Counted from the first letter of the stretch, positions 8,753 through 19,034 are shown. The stretch is DNA of 64,000 nucleotides from Bradyrhizobium arachidis (GCF_024758505.1 NZ_CP077970.1:7936001-8000000); one strand, 5' to 3'. A program made the numbers and translations. The notes: generated by a model not told the origin, from the letters alone.

Positions 8753-9148
8753 TTACGCGCTCGCCATATCCGGGAAGACCGCCTCGATCTTGGTCTTCAG
8801 CGTCGCCGCGTTGAACGGCTTGACGATGTAGTTGTTCACGCCGGCCTTCTTGGCCGCGATCACGTTCTCGGTCTTGGATTCCGCCGTGATCATGATGAAG
8901 GGCGTGGTGGCGAGGTTGGGATCGGCCCGCACTTCGCGCAGCAGGTCGTAGCCCGTCATCGGCTCCATGTTCCAATCGGAAATCACGAGCCCGTACTTCT
9001 TGCCGCGCATCTTGTTCAGCGCCGCCGAGCCGTCGCTGGCATCATCGATATTATCGAAGCCAAGCTGCTTCAGCAGATTCCGAATGATGCGGATCATGGT
9101 GCTGTAGTCATCAACGACCAGAACCGGCATCGACAAATCAACCGCCAT
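8753..9148 (-). CDS. cheY: CheY-type single-domain response regulator
   Basis: A 131-residue receiver domain without an output domain. The acidic pocket is D13-D14, the phosphoacceptor is D58 (VISDWNM), the switch Thr is T88 and the conserved lysine is K110 (IVKPFN). The sequence from MPVLVVDDYSTMIRIIRNLL onward is strongly CheY-like, as in chemotaxis proteins that bind the flagellar switch. GGGGGAG lies 6 bases before the ATG. No chemotaxis kinase or receptor is adjacent, so it is an orphan here; a CheZ-like gene lies at 55158. A hairpin terminator follows. Confidence 0.9.
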   Translation of the reverse strand: MAVDLSMPVLVVDDYSTMIRIIRNLLKQLGFDNIDDASDGSAALNKMRGKKYGLVISDWNMEPMTGYDLLREVRADPNLATTPFIMITAESKTENVIAAKKAGVNNYIVKPFNAATLKTKIEAVFPDMASA

Positions 9149-9375
9149 CTCGACTCCCCCAACGCAACTAGGAAATATGAACGAACGAACTGCCGGACCC
9201 AGCGCCCCACAGTTCCAAGACCAAGGACTAGCACCAAGGCGTTAAACAGCGCGTTAACTGGCCCCTTCGGGAAAGGATGGAAATCCCGTGCAATCCGGTC
9301 GCATCTCCCGCTTGACTTCGCCCAGCGCGTCACGCCACGGTCCCGGCCCGACCTGACCGGCTTGAGATTCCCCTG

Positions 9376-10359
9376 ATGGCTCCGCATTTTACGGTTATCC
9401 GCGACCAGACGCCGGCCTCCGAAATCCCGAAAGGCGCGGTCGTGGCCATGGGCAATTTCGACGGCGTTCATCTCGGCCATCGCGCGGTGATCGCGGCCGC
9501 CCTGGAGATGGGCCGGGCCCATGGCCGCCCGGCTTTTGCGCTGACTTTCGAGCCGCATCCGCGCCGGTTTTTCAGCCCGACCACCCCGCAATTCCGCCTC
9601 ACCGACGAACGCGCCAAGCTGCGGCTGCTGGCCGGCACTGGGCTTTCCGGCGCCGTGGTCATGACCTTCGACAAGGGCCGCGCAGGGACCTCGGCACAAG
9701 ATTTCATTCACCATGACCTGATCGGCCGGCTCGGCGTCAGCGGGATCGCGGTCGGCTACGACTTCCATTTCGGCAAGGGCCGGGTTGGCTCCCCGAGCCT
9801 TCTTGTGAGTGAGGCGCCGCGGCTCGGCATCGAGGTCGACGTGCAGGCGCATGTCGATATCGACGAGCGGCCGGTCTCCTCCAGCGCGATCCGGATGGCG
9901 CTGGCCGAGGGGCAGCTCGACGAAGCCACCGCCATGCTCAGCGCGCCCTGGTTCGTGACCGGCGAGGTCATCCATGGCGAGAAGCGCGGCCGCGATCTCG
10001 GCTATCCCACCGCGAATATCCGCTTAGATGCCAATTGCGGGCTCAAGCACGGCATCTATGCCGTGCGGGTCGGCCGCGGCCAGGGAAAGGACCAGGTGCG
10101 CCTCGACGGCGTGGCGAGTTTTGGCCGCCGTCCGACCTTCGACAACGGCGCGCCGCTGCTCGAAATCTTCCTGTTCGACTTCAAGGGGGACCTCTACGGC
10201 CAGGAGCTGGACTGCGCCTTCATCGGCTTCATCCGCGAGGAGCTGAAATTCGATGGTATCGACGCGCTGATCGGCCAAATGGACCAGGATTCGGCCCAGG
10301 CACGGCGCCTTTTGGCCGCCGCCCCGGATGCCTTCCCGAAGCTCGGGACCATCGATTGA
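9376..10359 (+). CDS. ribF: RibF, bifunctional riboflavin kinase/FMN adenylyltransferase
   Basis: A 327-residue enzyme that phosphorylates riboflavin to FMN and adenylates FMN to FAD. The N-terminal nucleotidyltransferase domain shows GNFDGVHLGHRAV (about residue 28) and SSSAIRMALAEG (about residue 172). The C-terminal riboflavin kinase domain begins near residue 190 and has GRDLGYPTANIRLD. The length is usual for the family. The 200 bases upstream show no FMN-riboswitch pattern. The gene precedes ileS by about 200 bases; the ribF-ileS-lspA order is common in bacteria. Confidence 0.95.
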   Translation: MAPHFTVIRDQTPASEIPKGAVVAMGNFDGVHLGHRAVIAAALEMGRAHGRPAFALTFEPHPRRFFSPTTPQFRLTDERAKLRLLAGTGLSGAVVMTFDKGRAGTSAQDFIHHDLIGRLGVSGIAVGYDFHFGKGRVGSPSLLVSEAPRLGIEVDVQAHVDIDERPVSSSAIRMALAEGQLDEATAMLSAPWFVTGEVIHGEKRGRDLGYPTANIRLDANCGLKHGIYAVRVGRGQGKDQVRLDGVASFGRRPTFDNGAPLLEIFLFDFKGDLYGQELDCAFIGFIREELKFDGIDALIGQMDQDSAQARRLLAAAPDAFPKLGTID

Positions 10360-10563
10360 GGCGGCCTCGGGCGGTCCCTGCCCTTTGCGAAATCCCGGGC
10401 CCCCTGCTATGGAGAGCCCATGTTTGCGCGGCGCATCATAGGGATTAGCGGCCCGGCTTCCGTCTGAGCCATCAGGCTCGGCGCAAGACCGGGATTTCCT
10501 CGTTTTCACCCGCGATTCCAGTCGCCTTGCGCGTCCTCGCGCCCTTCCGAGCCAGTCATCTTC

Positions 10564-13563
10564 ATGTCCGATAAGCCGCAAAAGTCCGACGCCAAAGACT
10601 ATTCAAAAACCCTGTTCCTGCCGCAGACCGAGTTCCCGATGCGGGCCGGCCTGCCGCAGCGCGAGCCCGAGATCCTCAAGCGCTGGTACGAAATCGGCCT
10701 CTACGAGAAGCTGCGCGAGGCCGCGAAGGGCCGCGAAAAATTCGTGCTGCATGACGGCCCGCCCTACGCCAACGGCAACATCCATATCGGCACGTCGCTG
10801 AACAAGATCCTCAAGGATCTCGTCACCAAGAGCCAGCAGATGCTCGGCTTCGATTCCAACTACGTGCCGGGCTGGGATTGTCACGGCCTGCCGATCGAGT
10901 GGAAGGTCGAGGAGGAGAACTATCGCAAGAAGGGCAAGCAGAAGCCCGACTTCCGCGACAGTGCCGCGATGGTCGCCTTCCGCCGCGAATGCCGCGCCTA
11001 TGCCACGCACTGGCTCAACATCCAGCGCGAGGAGTTCAAGCGGCTCGGCGTGATCGGCGATTGGGCCCATCCCTACGCAACCATGACCTATCCGGCCGAA
11101 GCGCAGATCGCGCGCGAGCTGATGAAGTTCGCCGCCAACGGCACGCTCTATCGCGGCTCCAAGCCGGTGATGTGGAGCGTGGTCGAGAAGACCGCGCTCG
11201 CCGAGGCCGAGGTCGAATACGAGGACTACACCTCGGATATGGTGTGGGTGAAATTCCCGGTCACCTCGCCGGCGCACGGCGCGCTTGCCTCCGCAAGCGT
11301 CGTGATCTGGACCACCACGCCGTGGACGCTGCCCGGCAACCGCGCCATCTCGTTCTCACCGAAGATCGCCTATGGCCTCTACAAGGTGACGGATGCACCC
11401 GCCGACAACTGGGCCAAGACCGGCGACATGCTGATCCTGGCCGACGCGCTCGCCGCAGACGTGTTCAAGCAGGCGCGGGTGACGGCTTTCGAGAAGGTCC
11501 GCGACATCCCCGGCGACACCATGGACGCGATCGAATGCGCCCATCCGCTCAAGGGCCTCGGCGGCGGCTACGGCTTCACCGTGCCGCTTCTGCCCGGCGA
11601 CCACGTCACCGACGACACCGGTACCGGCTTCGTGCACACCGCGCCCAGCCACGGCCGCGAAGACTTTGACGTCTGGATGGCGAATACGCGTGAACTGGAC
11701 GCGCGCGACATCAACAGCGCGATCCCCTACACCGTCGACGAGAACGGCGCCTATACCGATCATGCGCCGGGCTTTGCCGGAAGGCGCGTCATCAATGACA
11801 AGGGCGAGAAGGGCGACGCGAACGACGCCGTGATCAAGGCGCTGGCTGACGCCGGCATGCTGCTCGCGCGCGGCCGGCTGAAGCATCAATATCCGCATTC
11901 CTGGCGCTCCAAGAAGCCGGTGATCTTCCGCAACACGCCGCAATGGTTCATCGCGATGGACAAGGATATTGCCAGCGATGGCAAGGCCAAGTCCGGCGAC
12001 ACGCTGCGCGCCCGTGCCCTGCATGCGATCTCGGTGACGCAATGGGTGCCGCCGTCGGGCCAGAACCGCATCAACGGCATGATCGAGGCGCGCCCGGACT
12101 GGGTGATCTCGCGCCAGCGCGCCTGGGGCGTGCCGATCGCCGTGTTCGTGCGCGAGAAGGGCGATGGCTCCGCCGAGATCCTACAGGACGACGCCATCAA
12201 CGCCCGCATCGGCGACGCCTTCGAGAAGGAAGGCGCCGACGCCTGGTACATGGAAGGCGCGCGCGAGCGCTTCCTGGGTTCGCGTGCCAACGAGGACTGG
12301 CAGAAGGTCGACGACATCCTCGACGTCTGGTTCGATTCCGGCTCGACGCACGCCTTCGTGCTGGACGATCCCGCGCAATTCCCCGGCCTTGCCGGCATCA
12401 AGCGCAAGGTCGACGGTGGCAAGGACACCGTGATGTATCTGGAAGGCTCGGACCAGCATCGCGGCTGGTTCCACTCCTCGCTGCTGGAAAGCTGCGGCAC
12501 GCGCGGCCGCGCGCCCTACGACATCGTGCTGACCCACGGCTTCACCCAGGCCGAGGACGGCCGCAAGATGTCGAAGTCGCTCGGCAACACCATCGAGCCG
12601 CAGGCCGTCATCAAGGAATCCGGCGCCGATATCCTGCGGCTCTGGGTCGCGTCCTGCGACTACACCGACGACCAGCGCATCGGCCCGGAGATCCTGAAGA
12701 ACACGGTCGAGACCTACCGCAAGCTGCGCAACACCGTGCGCTGGATGCTCGGCACGCTGCATCACTACAAGGCCGCCGACGCGGTCGCGCCTGCCGAGAT
12801 GCCCGAGCTCGAGCGACTGATGCTGCACGAGCTTTCGGTCCGCGCCGACACCATCCGCAAGGCCTACGAAGCGTTCGACTACAAGACCGTGGTCGCGACG
12901 TTGTCGGCATTCCTCAACAGCGAGCTCTCCGCGTTCTATTTCGATATCCGCAAGGACACGCTCTACTGCGATCCGCCGTCCTCGCTGACGCGCAAGGCGG
13001 CGCTGACCACGATCAACCTGTTGTGCGACGCCATTCTGAAATGGCTCGCGCCGGTGTTGAGCTTCACCGCGGAGGAAGGCTGGCGGATGTATCGCCCGGA
13101 TGCCGAGCCCTCGGTGCATCTCACGCTGTTCCCGGTCGGGCTGGAGAAATTCCGCGACGACAAGCTGGCCGCGAAGTGGGAGACGATCCGCAACGTCCGC
13201 CGCGTCGTCACCGGCGCGCTCGAGCTCGCGCGTGCCGCCAAGACCATCGGCTCGTCGCTCGAAGCATCTCCGATCATCTACGTGGCCGATCGCGCAATGC
13301 TGGGCACACTGTTCGACGTCGATCTCGCCGAAGTCTGCATCACCTCGAGCTATGAGGTGCACGAGGGCGAGGCGCCGACGGGCGCATTCAAGCTCGACGG
13401 TGTCCCTGGTGTCGCCGTCGTCGTCGAGAAGGCTGTCGGCACCAAGTGCGCCCGCTGCTGGAAGATCCTGCCCACGGTCGGCGAAGACCCCGACTATCCC
13501 GACGTCACCCCGCGCGACGCCAAGGCGTTGCGTGAGTGGAAGGCGCTGGGGGTGGGCCTCTGA
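10564..13563 (+). CDS. ileS: Isoleucyl-tRNA synthetase
   Basis: A 999-residue class Ia aminoacyl-tRNA synthetase that charges tRNA-Ile and edits misactivated valine. The HIGH motif appears as NIHIG (about residue 76) and KMSKS in [10 protein letters not shown] (about residue 667); between them is the CP1 editing domain with the Thr-rich WTTTPWTLP stretch. The C-terminus has the first zinc-binding pair CARC, but the second Cys-x-x-Cys pair of canonical bacterial enzymes is not there: its place reads Thr-Pro-Arg-Asp, close to the end. This may be the normal state in the genus. ATG with no strong ribosome-binding site; the lspA ATG follows 13 bases after the stop. Confidence 0.97.
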   Translation: MSDKPQKSDAKDYSKTLFLPQTEFPMRAGLPQREPEILKRWYEIGLYEKLREAAKGREKFVLHDGPPYANGNIHIGTSLNKILKDLVTKSQQMLGFDSNYVPGWDCHGLPIEWKVEEENYRKKGKQKPDFRDSAAMVAFRRECRAYATHWLNIQREEFKRLGVIGDWAHPYATMTYPAEAQIARELMKFAANGTLYRGSKPVMWSVVEKTALAEAEVEYEDYTSDMVWVKFPVTSPAHGALASASVVIWTTTPWTLPGNRAISFSPKIAYGLYKVTDAPADNWAKTGDMLILADALAADVFKQARVTAFEKVRDIPGDTMDAIECAHPLKGLGGGYGFTVPLLPGDHVTDDTGTGFVHTAPSHGREDFDVWMANTRELDARDINSAIPYTVDENGAYTDHAPGFAGRRVINDKGEKGDANDAVIKALADAGMLLARGRLKHQYPHSWRSKKPVIFRNTPQWFIAMDKDIASDGKAKSGDTLRARALHAISVTQWVPPSGQNRINGMIEARPDWVISRQRAWGVPIAVFVREKGDGSAEILQDDAINARIGDAFEKEGADAWYMEGARERFLGSRANEDWQKVDDILDVWFDSGSTHAFVLDDPAQFPGLAGIKRKVDGGKDTVMYLEGSDQHRGWFHSSLLESCGTRGRAPYDIVLTHGFTQAEDGRKMSKSLGNTIEPQAVIKESGADILRLWVASCDYTDDQRIGPEILKNTVETYRKLRNTVRWMLGTLHHYKAADAVAPAEMPELERLMLHELSVRADTIRKAYEAFDYKTVVATLSAFLNSELSAFYFDIRKDTLYCDPPSSLTRKAALTTINLLCDAILKWLAPVLSFTAEEGWRMYRPDAEPSVHLTLFPVGLEKFRDDKLAAKWETIRNVRRVVTGALELARAAKTIGSSLEASPIIYVADRAMLGTLFDVDLAEVCITSSYEVHEGEAPTGAFKLDGVPGVAVVVEKAVGTKCARCWKILPTVGEDPDYPDVTPRDAKALREWKALGVGL

Positions 13564-13576
13564 TGTCGTCCCGCCC

Positions 13577-14071
13577 ATGACCCCTGTCCGCGCCGGCATC
13601 ATCGCGGCCGTGGTCACGGTCGTGCTCGACCAGGCCTCGAAGCTCTGGCTACTGAACGTGTTCGACATCGCCCGGCATGGCGCGGTCAAGGTGACGCCGT
13701 TCTTCGACCTGGTGCTGGCCTGGAACACGGGCATCAGCTACGGCCTGCTGCAGACCGACAGCGCGACCGGACAGATTGCGCTGACGGCCGTCAAGGTCGT
13801 CGCCGTGGTGGCGCTGGCGATCTGGATGGCCCGCTCGCACACCCTCCTGGCCACGATCGCGCTGGGCCTGATCATCGGCGGTGCCATCGGGAACGGCATC
13901 GACCGGCTGGCCTATGGCGCGGTGGTCGATTTCGCCCTGTTTCACATCGATATCGGCGAAAAAACCTATAATTGGTACGTGTTTAACCTAGCGGACGTAG
14001 CGATCGTTGTCGGCGTGGCGGCCCTATTGTATGATTCCTTCCTGGGGGTACCCGCCGCAAAAGCGCCCTGA
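13577..14071 (+). CDS. lspA: LspA, prolipoprotein signal peptidase (SPase II)
   Basis: A 164-residue inner-membrane aspartyl protease that removes signal peptides from diacylglyceryl-prolipoproteins. Four membrane helices are visible, with the conserved DQASK near the N-terminus, WNTGISYG, GNGIDR, VVDF and FNLADVAI; the aspartates of the last two motifs form the catalytic dyad. The ATG at 13577 lies 13 bases after the ileS stop. The frame is open far upstream inside ileS, but the conserved start of the protein fits only this ATG. Confidence 0.95.
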   Translation: MTPVRAGIIAAVVTVVLDQASKLWLLNVFDIARHGAVKVTPFFDLVLAWNTGISYGLLQTDSATGQIALTAVKVVAVVALAIWMARSHTLLATIALGLIIGGAIGNGIDRLAYGAVVDFALFHIDIGEKTYNWYVFNLADVAIVVGVAALLYDSFLGVPAAKAP

Positions 14072-14167
14072 TCCCGGCTGATACGAGCCGGACAGCGGAA
14101 CCTTGCGTGCAAGGGTTAAAGCCGTGCCTGGCGCGGCGATCTGCAACACGATGGAATAGGTAAAGTG

Positions 14168-14899
14168 ATGCGCAGCTCCGTGACCAGCGGTTCGATGGTT
14201 CGAGACCCCAAAACGTTGTTGGGCGCGCTGAAGCTCGCCGCTGTCGCGCTCGGCATCGGCCTCGTGATGTCGGCAGGCGCCGCACGTGCCGGCGACGATG
14301 ACGAAGACGACATGACCTTCGAAGAGAAGCTGATCGACAATCTGATGTCCGGCATCGGCGCCAAGAGCATGGAAAAGCCGGGCGTCGACTATCGCGAGCG
14401 TTCTCCGCTGGTGGTCCCGCGGAAGCTGGACTTGCCGCCGCCGGCCTCCGAGCAGGCGAATGCGGCCCCGAATTGGCCCAAGGATCCCGACGAAAAGCGG
14501 CGCAAGGAAGCGGCGGCGCAACGGAAGAAGGCCAACACCGGCAACAAGGTGCAACAGCCGTGGGAAGCGGCCCAGCCGCTTTCGCCGAGCGAGCTCGACA
14601 AAGGCAGGACGACAACCGCATCACGCGGGACCCGTGATCCGCTTCCGCCCGGCACCAACACCAGCAATCCGACGATGAGCCCGCAAGAGCTCGGCTACAC
14701 CGGCGGTATCATGGGCATGTTCAAGAGCAGCAGCGCGACCGAGCAAAAAACGTTCACAAGCGAGCCGCCTCGACAGTCGCTGGTCGAGCCGCCGGCAGGC
14801 TATCAGACTCCGTCGCCGAACTACGCCTATGGCACCGGTCCGGACACGTCGAAGAAGACGTATTTCGACGTCATGTCCGGCAAGGAGAAGGAGCAGTAA
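14168..14899 (+). CDS. Exported hypothetical protein
   Basis: A 243-residue protein with an N-terminal hydrophobic segment (about residues 18-40) ending in AGAARA-GDDDEDD, a probable signal-peptide cleavage site followed by an acidic cluster. The mature part is low-complexity, rich in Pro, Lys, Glu and Ser, with a Lys/Glu helix around residue 115 and a Tyr/Gly/Pro-rich tail. I see no catalytic motif and assign no function. The ATG at 14168 follows an adjacent GTG in the same frame. It sits about 100 bases after lspA and may be transcribed with it. Confidence 0.6.
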   Translation: MRSSVTSGSMVRDPKTLLGALKLAAVALGIGLVMSAGAARAGDDDEDDMTFEEKLIDNLMSGIGAKSMEKPGVDYRERSPLVVPRKLDLPPPASEQANAAPNWPKDPDEKRRKEAAAQRKKANTGNKVQQPWEAAQPLSPSELDKGRTTTASRGTRDPLPPGTNTSNPTMSPQELGYTGGIMGMFKSSSATEQKTFTSEPPRQSLVEPPAGYQTPSPNYAYGTGPDTSKKTYFDVMSGKEKEQ

Positions 14900-15090
14900 C
14901 GCTCCTCCCCGTCTCCAGGTTTGGCACGCGCGGAACTGCCGCAATCGTCCGGTGTGGGCCGGAAACGGCAGATGACCTATTTTTAAGTACAAGTTGATCG
15001 CGTTCTCTGCTTCGTGACGCCATGCGTCAACCGCGCGGTATAGGATGCCGTGCCTTCCGCCGCGGACATTTGGGTCCGGGCTTTCAAAGG

Positions 15091-16485
15091 ATGATGATGT
15101 CCTCAAACCGCTCGGCCGCCTGCCTGCTTGCCGCGTTGCTTTCCTGTGTGGTTTCGACCAGCGGCGCGTTTGCCCAGACCACGGTCACATCGGCACCACC
15201 CGCCAGCTTCACCCTCAGCAACGGCCTGCAAGTGGTCGTCATCCCCGACCACCGCACGCCCGTGGTCACTGAGATGATCTGGTACAAGGTCGGCTCGGCC
15301 GACGAGACGCCCGGCAAGTCCGGGCTCGCACACTTCCTCGAGCATTTGATGTTCAAGGGTACGGAAAAGCATCCGGTCGGCGAATTCTCCCAGACCGTGC
15401 TCCGCGTCGGCGGCAATGAGAACGCCTTCACCTCGGTCGACTACACCGGCTACTTCCAGCGCGTACCGAAAGAGCAGTTGCCGACCATGATGGAGTTCGA
15501 GGCCGACCGCATGACCGGCCTCGTGCTCAAGGACGAGAACGTGCTGCCCGAGCGCGACGTCGTGCTCGAAGAATACAACATGCGGGTTGCCAACAATCCC
15601 GACGCGCGCCTCAGCGAGCAGATCATGGCGGCGCTCTATCTCAACCATTCCTATGGCCGGCCCGTGATCGGCTGGCACCAGGAGATCGAGAAGCTGGACC
15701 GCGAGGATGCGCTGGCGTTCTACCGCCGCTTCTACGCGCCGAACAACGCCATCCTGATCATCGCCGGCGACGTCGAGCTTGCCGATGTCCGACCGCTGGT
15801 CGAGCGCAATTTTGGCTCGATCCCGGCGCAGCCCGCCATCCCCGCGCGGCGCGTCCGTCCGCAGGAGCCGGAGCCGGCCGCGCCGCGCACGGTCACGCTG
15901 GCCGATCCGCGCGTCGAGCAGCCCAACGTGCGCCGCACCTATCTGGTGCCGTCGGCCACGACGGCGGCCGCAGGCGAAAGCGCAGCCCTCGACGTGCTCG
16001 CGCAATTGATGGGCAGCGGCAGCAACTCCTATCTCTACCGCGCGCTCGTCGTCGACAAGCCGCTCGCGGTCTCGGCCAGCGCCAGCTATTCCTCTACCGC
16101 GCTCGACCCGACCCAGTTCGCGATCTCGGCCTCGCCCAAGCAGGGCGTCAGCTTCGCTGATGTCGAGCAGGTGATCGACGGCGTCATCGCCGACATCATC
16201 CAGAACCCGATCCGTGCCGAGGATCTGGAGCGGGTGAAGACCCAGCTCATCGCGGAAGCGATCTACGCCCAGGACAACCAGGCGGTGCTGGCACGCTGGT
16301 ATGGCGGTGCGCTGACCACCGGGCTCTCGATCGAGGACATCCGGAGCTGGCCGGATCGCATCCGCGCCGTCACGGCCGAGCAGGTGCGCGCTGCCGCGCA
16401 GAAATGGCTCGAGAAGAAGCGCTCGGTGACCGGCTATCTGATCAAGGACACCACTAGCGCCAAGCGCGAGGAGAAGCGTTCGTGA
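15091..16485 (+). CDS. Zinc M16 family peptidase, catalytic partner
   Basis: A 464-residue exported M16B (pitrilysin-type) protease. A signal peptide ending SGAFA-QTT is followed by the inverted zinc motif HFLEH (GLAHFLEHLMFKGT, about residue 88) with the downstream glutamate in EADRMTGLVL..ERDVVLEEY, completing the metal site. Such proteins degrade peptides in the periplasm as heterodimers. The start is one of three tandem ATGs at 15091, 15094 and 15097; AAGG just upstream fits the last best. The stop overlaps the GTG of the next gene, a second M16 protein without the zinc motif. Confidence 0.9.
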   Translation: MMMSSNRSAACLLAALLSCVVSTSGAFAQTTVTSAPPASFTLSNGLQVVVIPDHRTPVVTEMIWYKVGSADETPGKSGLAHFLEHLMFKGTEKHPVGEFSQTVLRVGGNENAFTSVDYTGYFQRVPKEQLPTMMEFEADRMTGLVLKDENVLPERDVVLEEYNMRVANNPDARLSEQIMAALYLNHSYGRPVIGWHQEIEKLDREDALAFYRRFYAPNNAILIIAGDVELADVRPLVERNFGSIPAQPAIPARRVRPQEPEPAAPRTVTLADPRVEQPNVRRTYLVPSATTAAAGESAALDVLAQLMGSGSNSYLYRALVVDKPLAVSASASYSSTALDPTQFAISASPKQGVSFADVEQVIDGVIADIIQNPIRAEDLERVKTQLIAEAIYAQDNQAVLARWYGGALTTGLSIEDIRSWPDRIRAVTAEQVRAAAQKWLEKKRSVTGYLIKDTTSAKREEKRS

Positions 16486-17846
16486 CCTATCCCTTTCTTC
16501 GCACCGCGCTGTCCCTTGCCACCGGCCTGGCGCTCTCGCTCGCCGCAATCTCGCCGTCGCAGGCCGCAGCAAAAATCCAGCACCTGATCTCGCCCGGCGG
16601 CATCGAAGCCTGGTTCGTGCAGGACGCAACCGTGCCGCTGATCGCCATGGAATATTCATTCGGCGGCGGCGCGGCGCAGGATCCCAAGGACAAGCCGGGC
16701 ACCGCCAATCTGGTCGCGGACCTTCTCGACGAGGGCTCCGGCGATCTCGACTCCAAGACCTTCCACGAGCGGCTCGACCGCCGCGCCATCGAACTCAGCT
16801 TCTCGGCCGGCCGCGACACTTTCCGCGGCAGCCTGCGGATGCTGCGTGACAACAAGGACGAAGCCTTCGACCTGTTGCGATCGGCGCTGACCTCGCCGCA
16901 TTTCGAAACCGTCGACGTCGAGCGCATCCGCTCGCAGGTGATCGCGGGGCTTCGGCGCGACACCACCAACCCGACCTCGCTTGCGAGCCGCAAATTCCTC
17001 GAGGTCGCCTTCGGCGATCATCCCTATGGCCGTCCGACCAACGGCACGCTGGAGAGCGTGCCCACCATCACGGTGCCCGACCTGAAGGAATATGTCCGCC
17101 GCGTGCTGGCCAGGGACACGCTGAAGATCGCCGTCGTCGGCGACGTCGATCCGGCGACGCTCGGCAAGCTGCTCGACCAGACCTTTGGCAGCCTTCCCGC
17201 CAAGGCCAGCCTCAGTGCGGTGCCCGATGTCGAGTCGGCCAAACCGCCGCAGCGTGCGTTCGTGCCGCTCGACGTGCCGCAGACTGTCATCACCTTCGGC
17301 GGCCCCGGCGTGAAGCGCAGCGATCCGAATTTCATGGCGGCCTATGTCGTCAATCACATCCTGGGTGGTGGCGGTTTGTCGTCGCGGCTCTATCGCGAAG
17401 TGCGCGAGAAGCGGGGCCTGGCCTATTCGGTGTTCGAGTCGCTGCTCTGGATGGAGCATTCGGCGCTGTTCATCGGCAACACCGGCACCCGTGCCGATCG
17501 CGCCGGCGAGACGCTCGATGCGGTGGAGAAGGAAGTTCGCCGCATCGCCGAGGAAGGCCCGACGCAGAAGGAGCTCGACGAGGCCAAGTCCTACCTCAAG
17601 GGCTCGCAGATGCTGGCGCTCGACACCTCCTCCAAGCTCGCGCAGGCGCTGCTGCAATATCAGCAGGACAAGCTGCCGATCGACTATATCGAGAAGCGCA
17701 ACGCCATCGTTGATGCCGTGACGCTCGACGACGCCAAGCAGGCTGCCAAGCGGCTGTGGGGCCAGGGCCTGCTCACCGTCGTGGTCGGCCGCACCCCGCA
17801 GGCCGCGGCGCAGCCGGCCGCAGCGCCGGCGCCGAAGTCGAACTGA
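16482..17846 (+). CDS. M16 family protein without zinc motif (partner subunit)
   Basis: A 454-residue exported M16 homologue with a signal peptide (about residues 1-28, ending in SQAAA). At the position of HxxEH it reads NLVADLLDE, so it cannot bind zinc, but it keeps the late R/Y region (GGGLSSRLYREVREKRGLAYSV) that closes the chamber in M16B heterodimers. Paired with the active subunit directly upstream (GTGA overlap, translational coupling), it should form an active/inactive heterodimer, a known M16B arrangement. The start codon is GTG. Residues at the C-terminus are Ala/Pro-rich. Confidence 0.88.
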   Translation: MTYPFLRTALSLATGLALSLAAISPSQAAAKIQHLISPGGIEAWFVQDATVPLIAMEYSFGGGAAQDPKDKPGTANLVADLLDEGSGDLDSKTFHERLDRRAIELSFSAGRDTFRGSLRMLRDNKDEAFDLLRSALTSPHFETVDVERIRSQVIAGLRRDTTNPTSLASRKFLEVAFGDHPYGRPTNGTLESVPTITVPDLKEYVRRVLARDTLKIAVVGDVDPATLGKLLDQTFGSLPAKASLSAVPDVESAKPPQRAFVPLDVPQTVITFGGPGVKRSDPNFMAAYVVNHILGGGGLSSRLYREVREKRGLAYSVFESLLWMEHSALFIGNTGTRADRAGETLDAVEKEVRRIAEEGPTQKELDEAKSYLKGSQMLALDTSSKLAQALLQYQQDKLPIDYIEKRNAIVDAVTLDDAKQAAKRLWGQGLLTVVVGRTPQAAAQPAAAPAPKSN

Positions 17847-17855
17847 CGTCGTCTC

Positions 17856-17913
17856 GTCATGGCCGGGCTTGTCCCGGCCATCCACGTCTTCCATGATGCG
17901 CGTGGATGCCCGG
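17856..17913. repeat. Intergenic palindromic repeat, TCATGGCCGGG type
   Basis: TGGCCGGG and CCCGGCCA form a tight hairpin around CTTGT, followed by CCACG and CGTGG arms around CTTCCATGATGCG. It lies between the M16 pair and arfB and reads like a dispersed repeat. No second copy was seen in the window, so membership of a family is from general knowledge of related genomes. Confidence 0.55.
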
Positions 17914-17944
17914 ATTCGACCGAGGCATGATTGATGGTGCCACC

Positions 17945-18364
17945 ATGCTGCGGATCTCCCGCGACCTCGTGATCGACGAAGACGACATCGAGATCGGCTT
18001 TGTCCGCGCCTCCGGCCCGGGCGGGCAGAACGTCAACAAGGTCGCAACCTCTGCCCAACTGCGCTTCGACACGCGCAAGCTGACCCTGCCGGAAGACGCT
18101 GCCTTGCGGCTTGCACGGCTCGCCGGCCAGCGCATGACCAAGGACAGCGTCATCGTCATCCAGGCACAGCGTTTCCGCACCCAGGAGCGCAATCGCCAGG
18201 ACGCTATCGACCGTCTGCTCGAAATGCTTCGCGAAGCCATGGTGCGGCCGACGCCGCGCCGTGCGACACGGCCGACCTTCGCCTCCAAGCAGCGCCGGCT
18301 CGACGGCAAGAAGCGCCGAAGCGACGTCAAGGCCGGGCGTGGCGGCCGCGGCTTCGACGACTGA
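17945..18364 (+). CDS. arfB: ArfB (YaeJ), alternative ribosome-rescue hydrolase
   Basis: A 139-residue peptidyl-tRNA hydrolase that frees ribosomes stalled on mRNAs lacking a stop codon. It has the GGQ motif in SGPGGQNVNKVATSAQLRF (about residue 28), as in release factors, and a basic C-terminal tail (KQRRLDGKKRRSDVKAGRGG) that enters the empty mRNA channel. It lacks codon-recognition domains, and its length fits ArfB and not PrfH. I chose the ATG at 17945, which places MLRISRDLVI at the N-terminus as in the family; upstream in-frame ATGs exist at 17906 and 17927. Confidence 0.92.
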   Translation: MLRISRDLVIDEDDIEIGFVRASGPGGQNVNKVATSAQLRFDTRKLTLPEDAALRLARLAGQRMTKDSVIVIQAQRFRTQERNRQDAIDRLLEMLREAMVRPTPRRATRPTFASKQRRLDGKKRRSDVKAGRGGRGFDD

Positions 18365-18440
18365 AATTGCAGCTTCGTTGGGTTCAGGGTCGTGGAGGAG
18401 AACCTCCGGCCGCGGCGCGACCGGAGGGTGCTATCGCGCT

Positions 18441-18746
18441 TTAGTAGCGCTTGCCGGTCGCGGTGCTGCCCGAAGCGGGTTCGTCCACCGCTCCCTTGCG
18501 TGCAGCGCTGCCGGTCGTGCCGACAGCACCCTTCGTGCTCTTGGTCGGCTTCATGCCCGCCTTTTCACCAGCGGCGCCCGGCTGCGCGTTCATCTCTTCG
18601 TCGTCGCCTGAGACGCTGCCCGGCAGGCTCTTGCTTTGCACGCCGCCGCGCGACTTGGTGTCGGACGGAACGCCTTGCGCGAGGACAGGTCCCGCGAGCA
18701 GGGCCGAGAGGGCGCATGCAACCACTGAGGTCTTCACCAGCTTCAT
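18441..18746 (-). CDS. Small exported hypothetical protein
   Basis: A 101-residue protein with a clear signal peptide (MKLVKTSVVACALSALLAG, cleavage near VLAQ-GVP). The mature part is short, hydrophilic and low-complexity, with Ser, Gly, Lys and Ala and no cysteine. AGGAGA lies about 7 bases before the ATG, a strong site that supports translation. No family recognised. It converges with arfB; the 76 bases between hold a CCTCCGG/CCGGAGG hairpin that could end both transcripts. Confidence 0.65.
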   Translation of the reverse strand: MKLVKTSVVACALSALLAGPVLAQGVPSDTKSRGGVQSKSLPGSVSGDDEEMNAQPGAAGEKAGMKPTKSTKGAVGTTGSAARKGAVDEPASGSTATGKRY

Positions 18747-19034
18747 CCATTTCTCCTGGATTTTTTCGCGATGAGCGGTTCGACGTCACCGTTCGCCTGC
18801 ACAGATCCGACTCATCGCGTAGATTGCGCGAACGGCGCAACCGCGATGCAATCCGCTTCCTGTGGTCATCGTTTAGGGATTTCGCGGCGGTTTAGCGGAA
18901 TTGTCCATCTCATATGCGGCGGCGGGGAACATGCAGCCAGCATAGATCTAGATTTGGTATGTGGGCAGCTCGGACTTACCCCATGCATTTGCGACCCGGC
19001 GCGGTTAAACTGGGAACTCTCATCGAGTGAGCCC

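Noticed and set aside
9149..9375. Possible FMN riboswitch upstream of ribF
   Set aside because: The conserved RFN blocks could not be found; only a few short GC-rich matches are present.
15103..16659. A 518-codon open frame antisense to the M16 protease gene
   Set aside because: Typical antisense shadow: Arg/Ala/Asp-rich composition and no domain, while the sense strand encodes a clear HxxEH protease.
18771..19034. N-terminal extension of mutL
   Set aside because: Family alignment starts at VRQLPEQVVNRIAAGEVVE, just after ATG 19035; the extension is Cys-rich and unlike any MutL domain.
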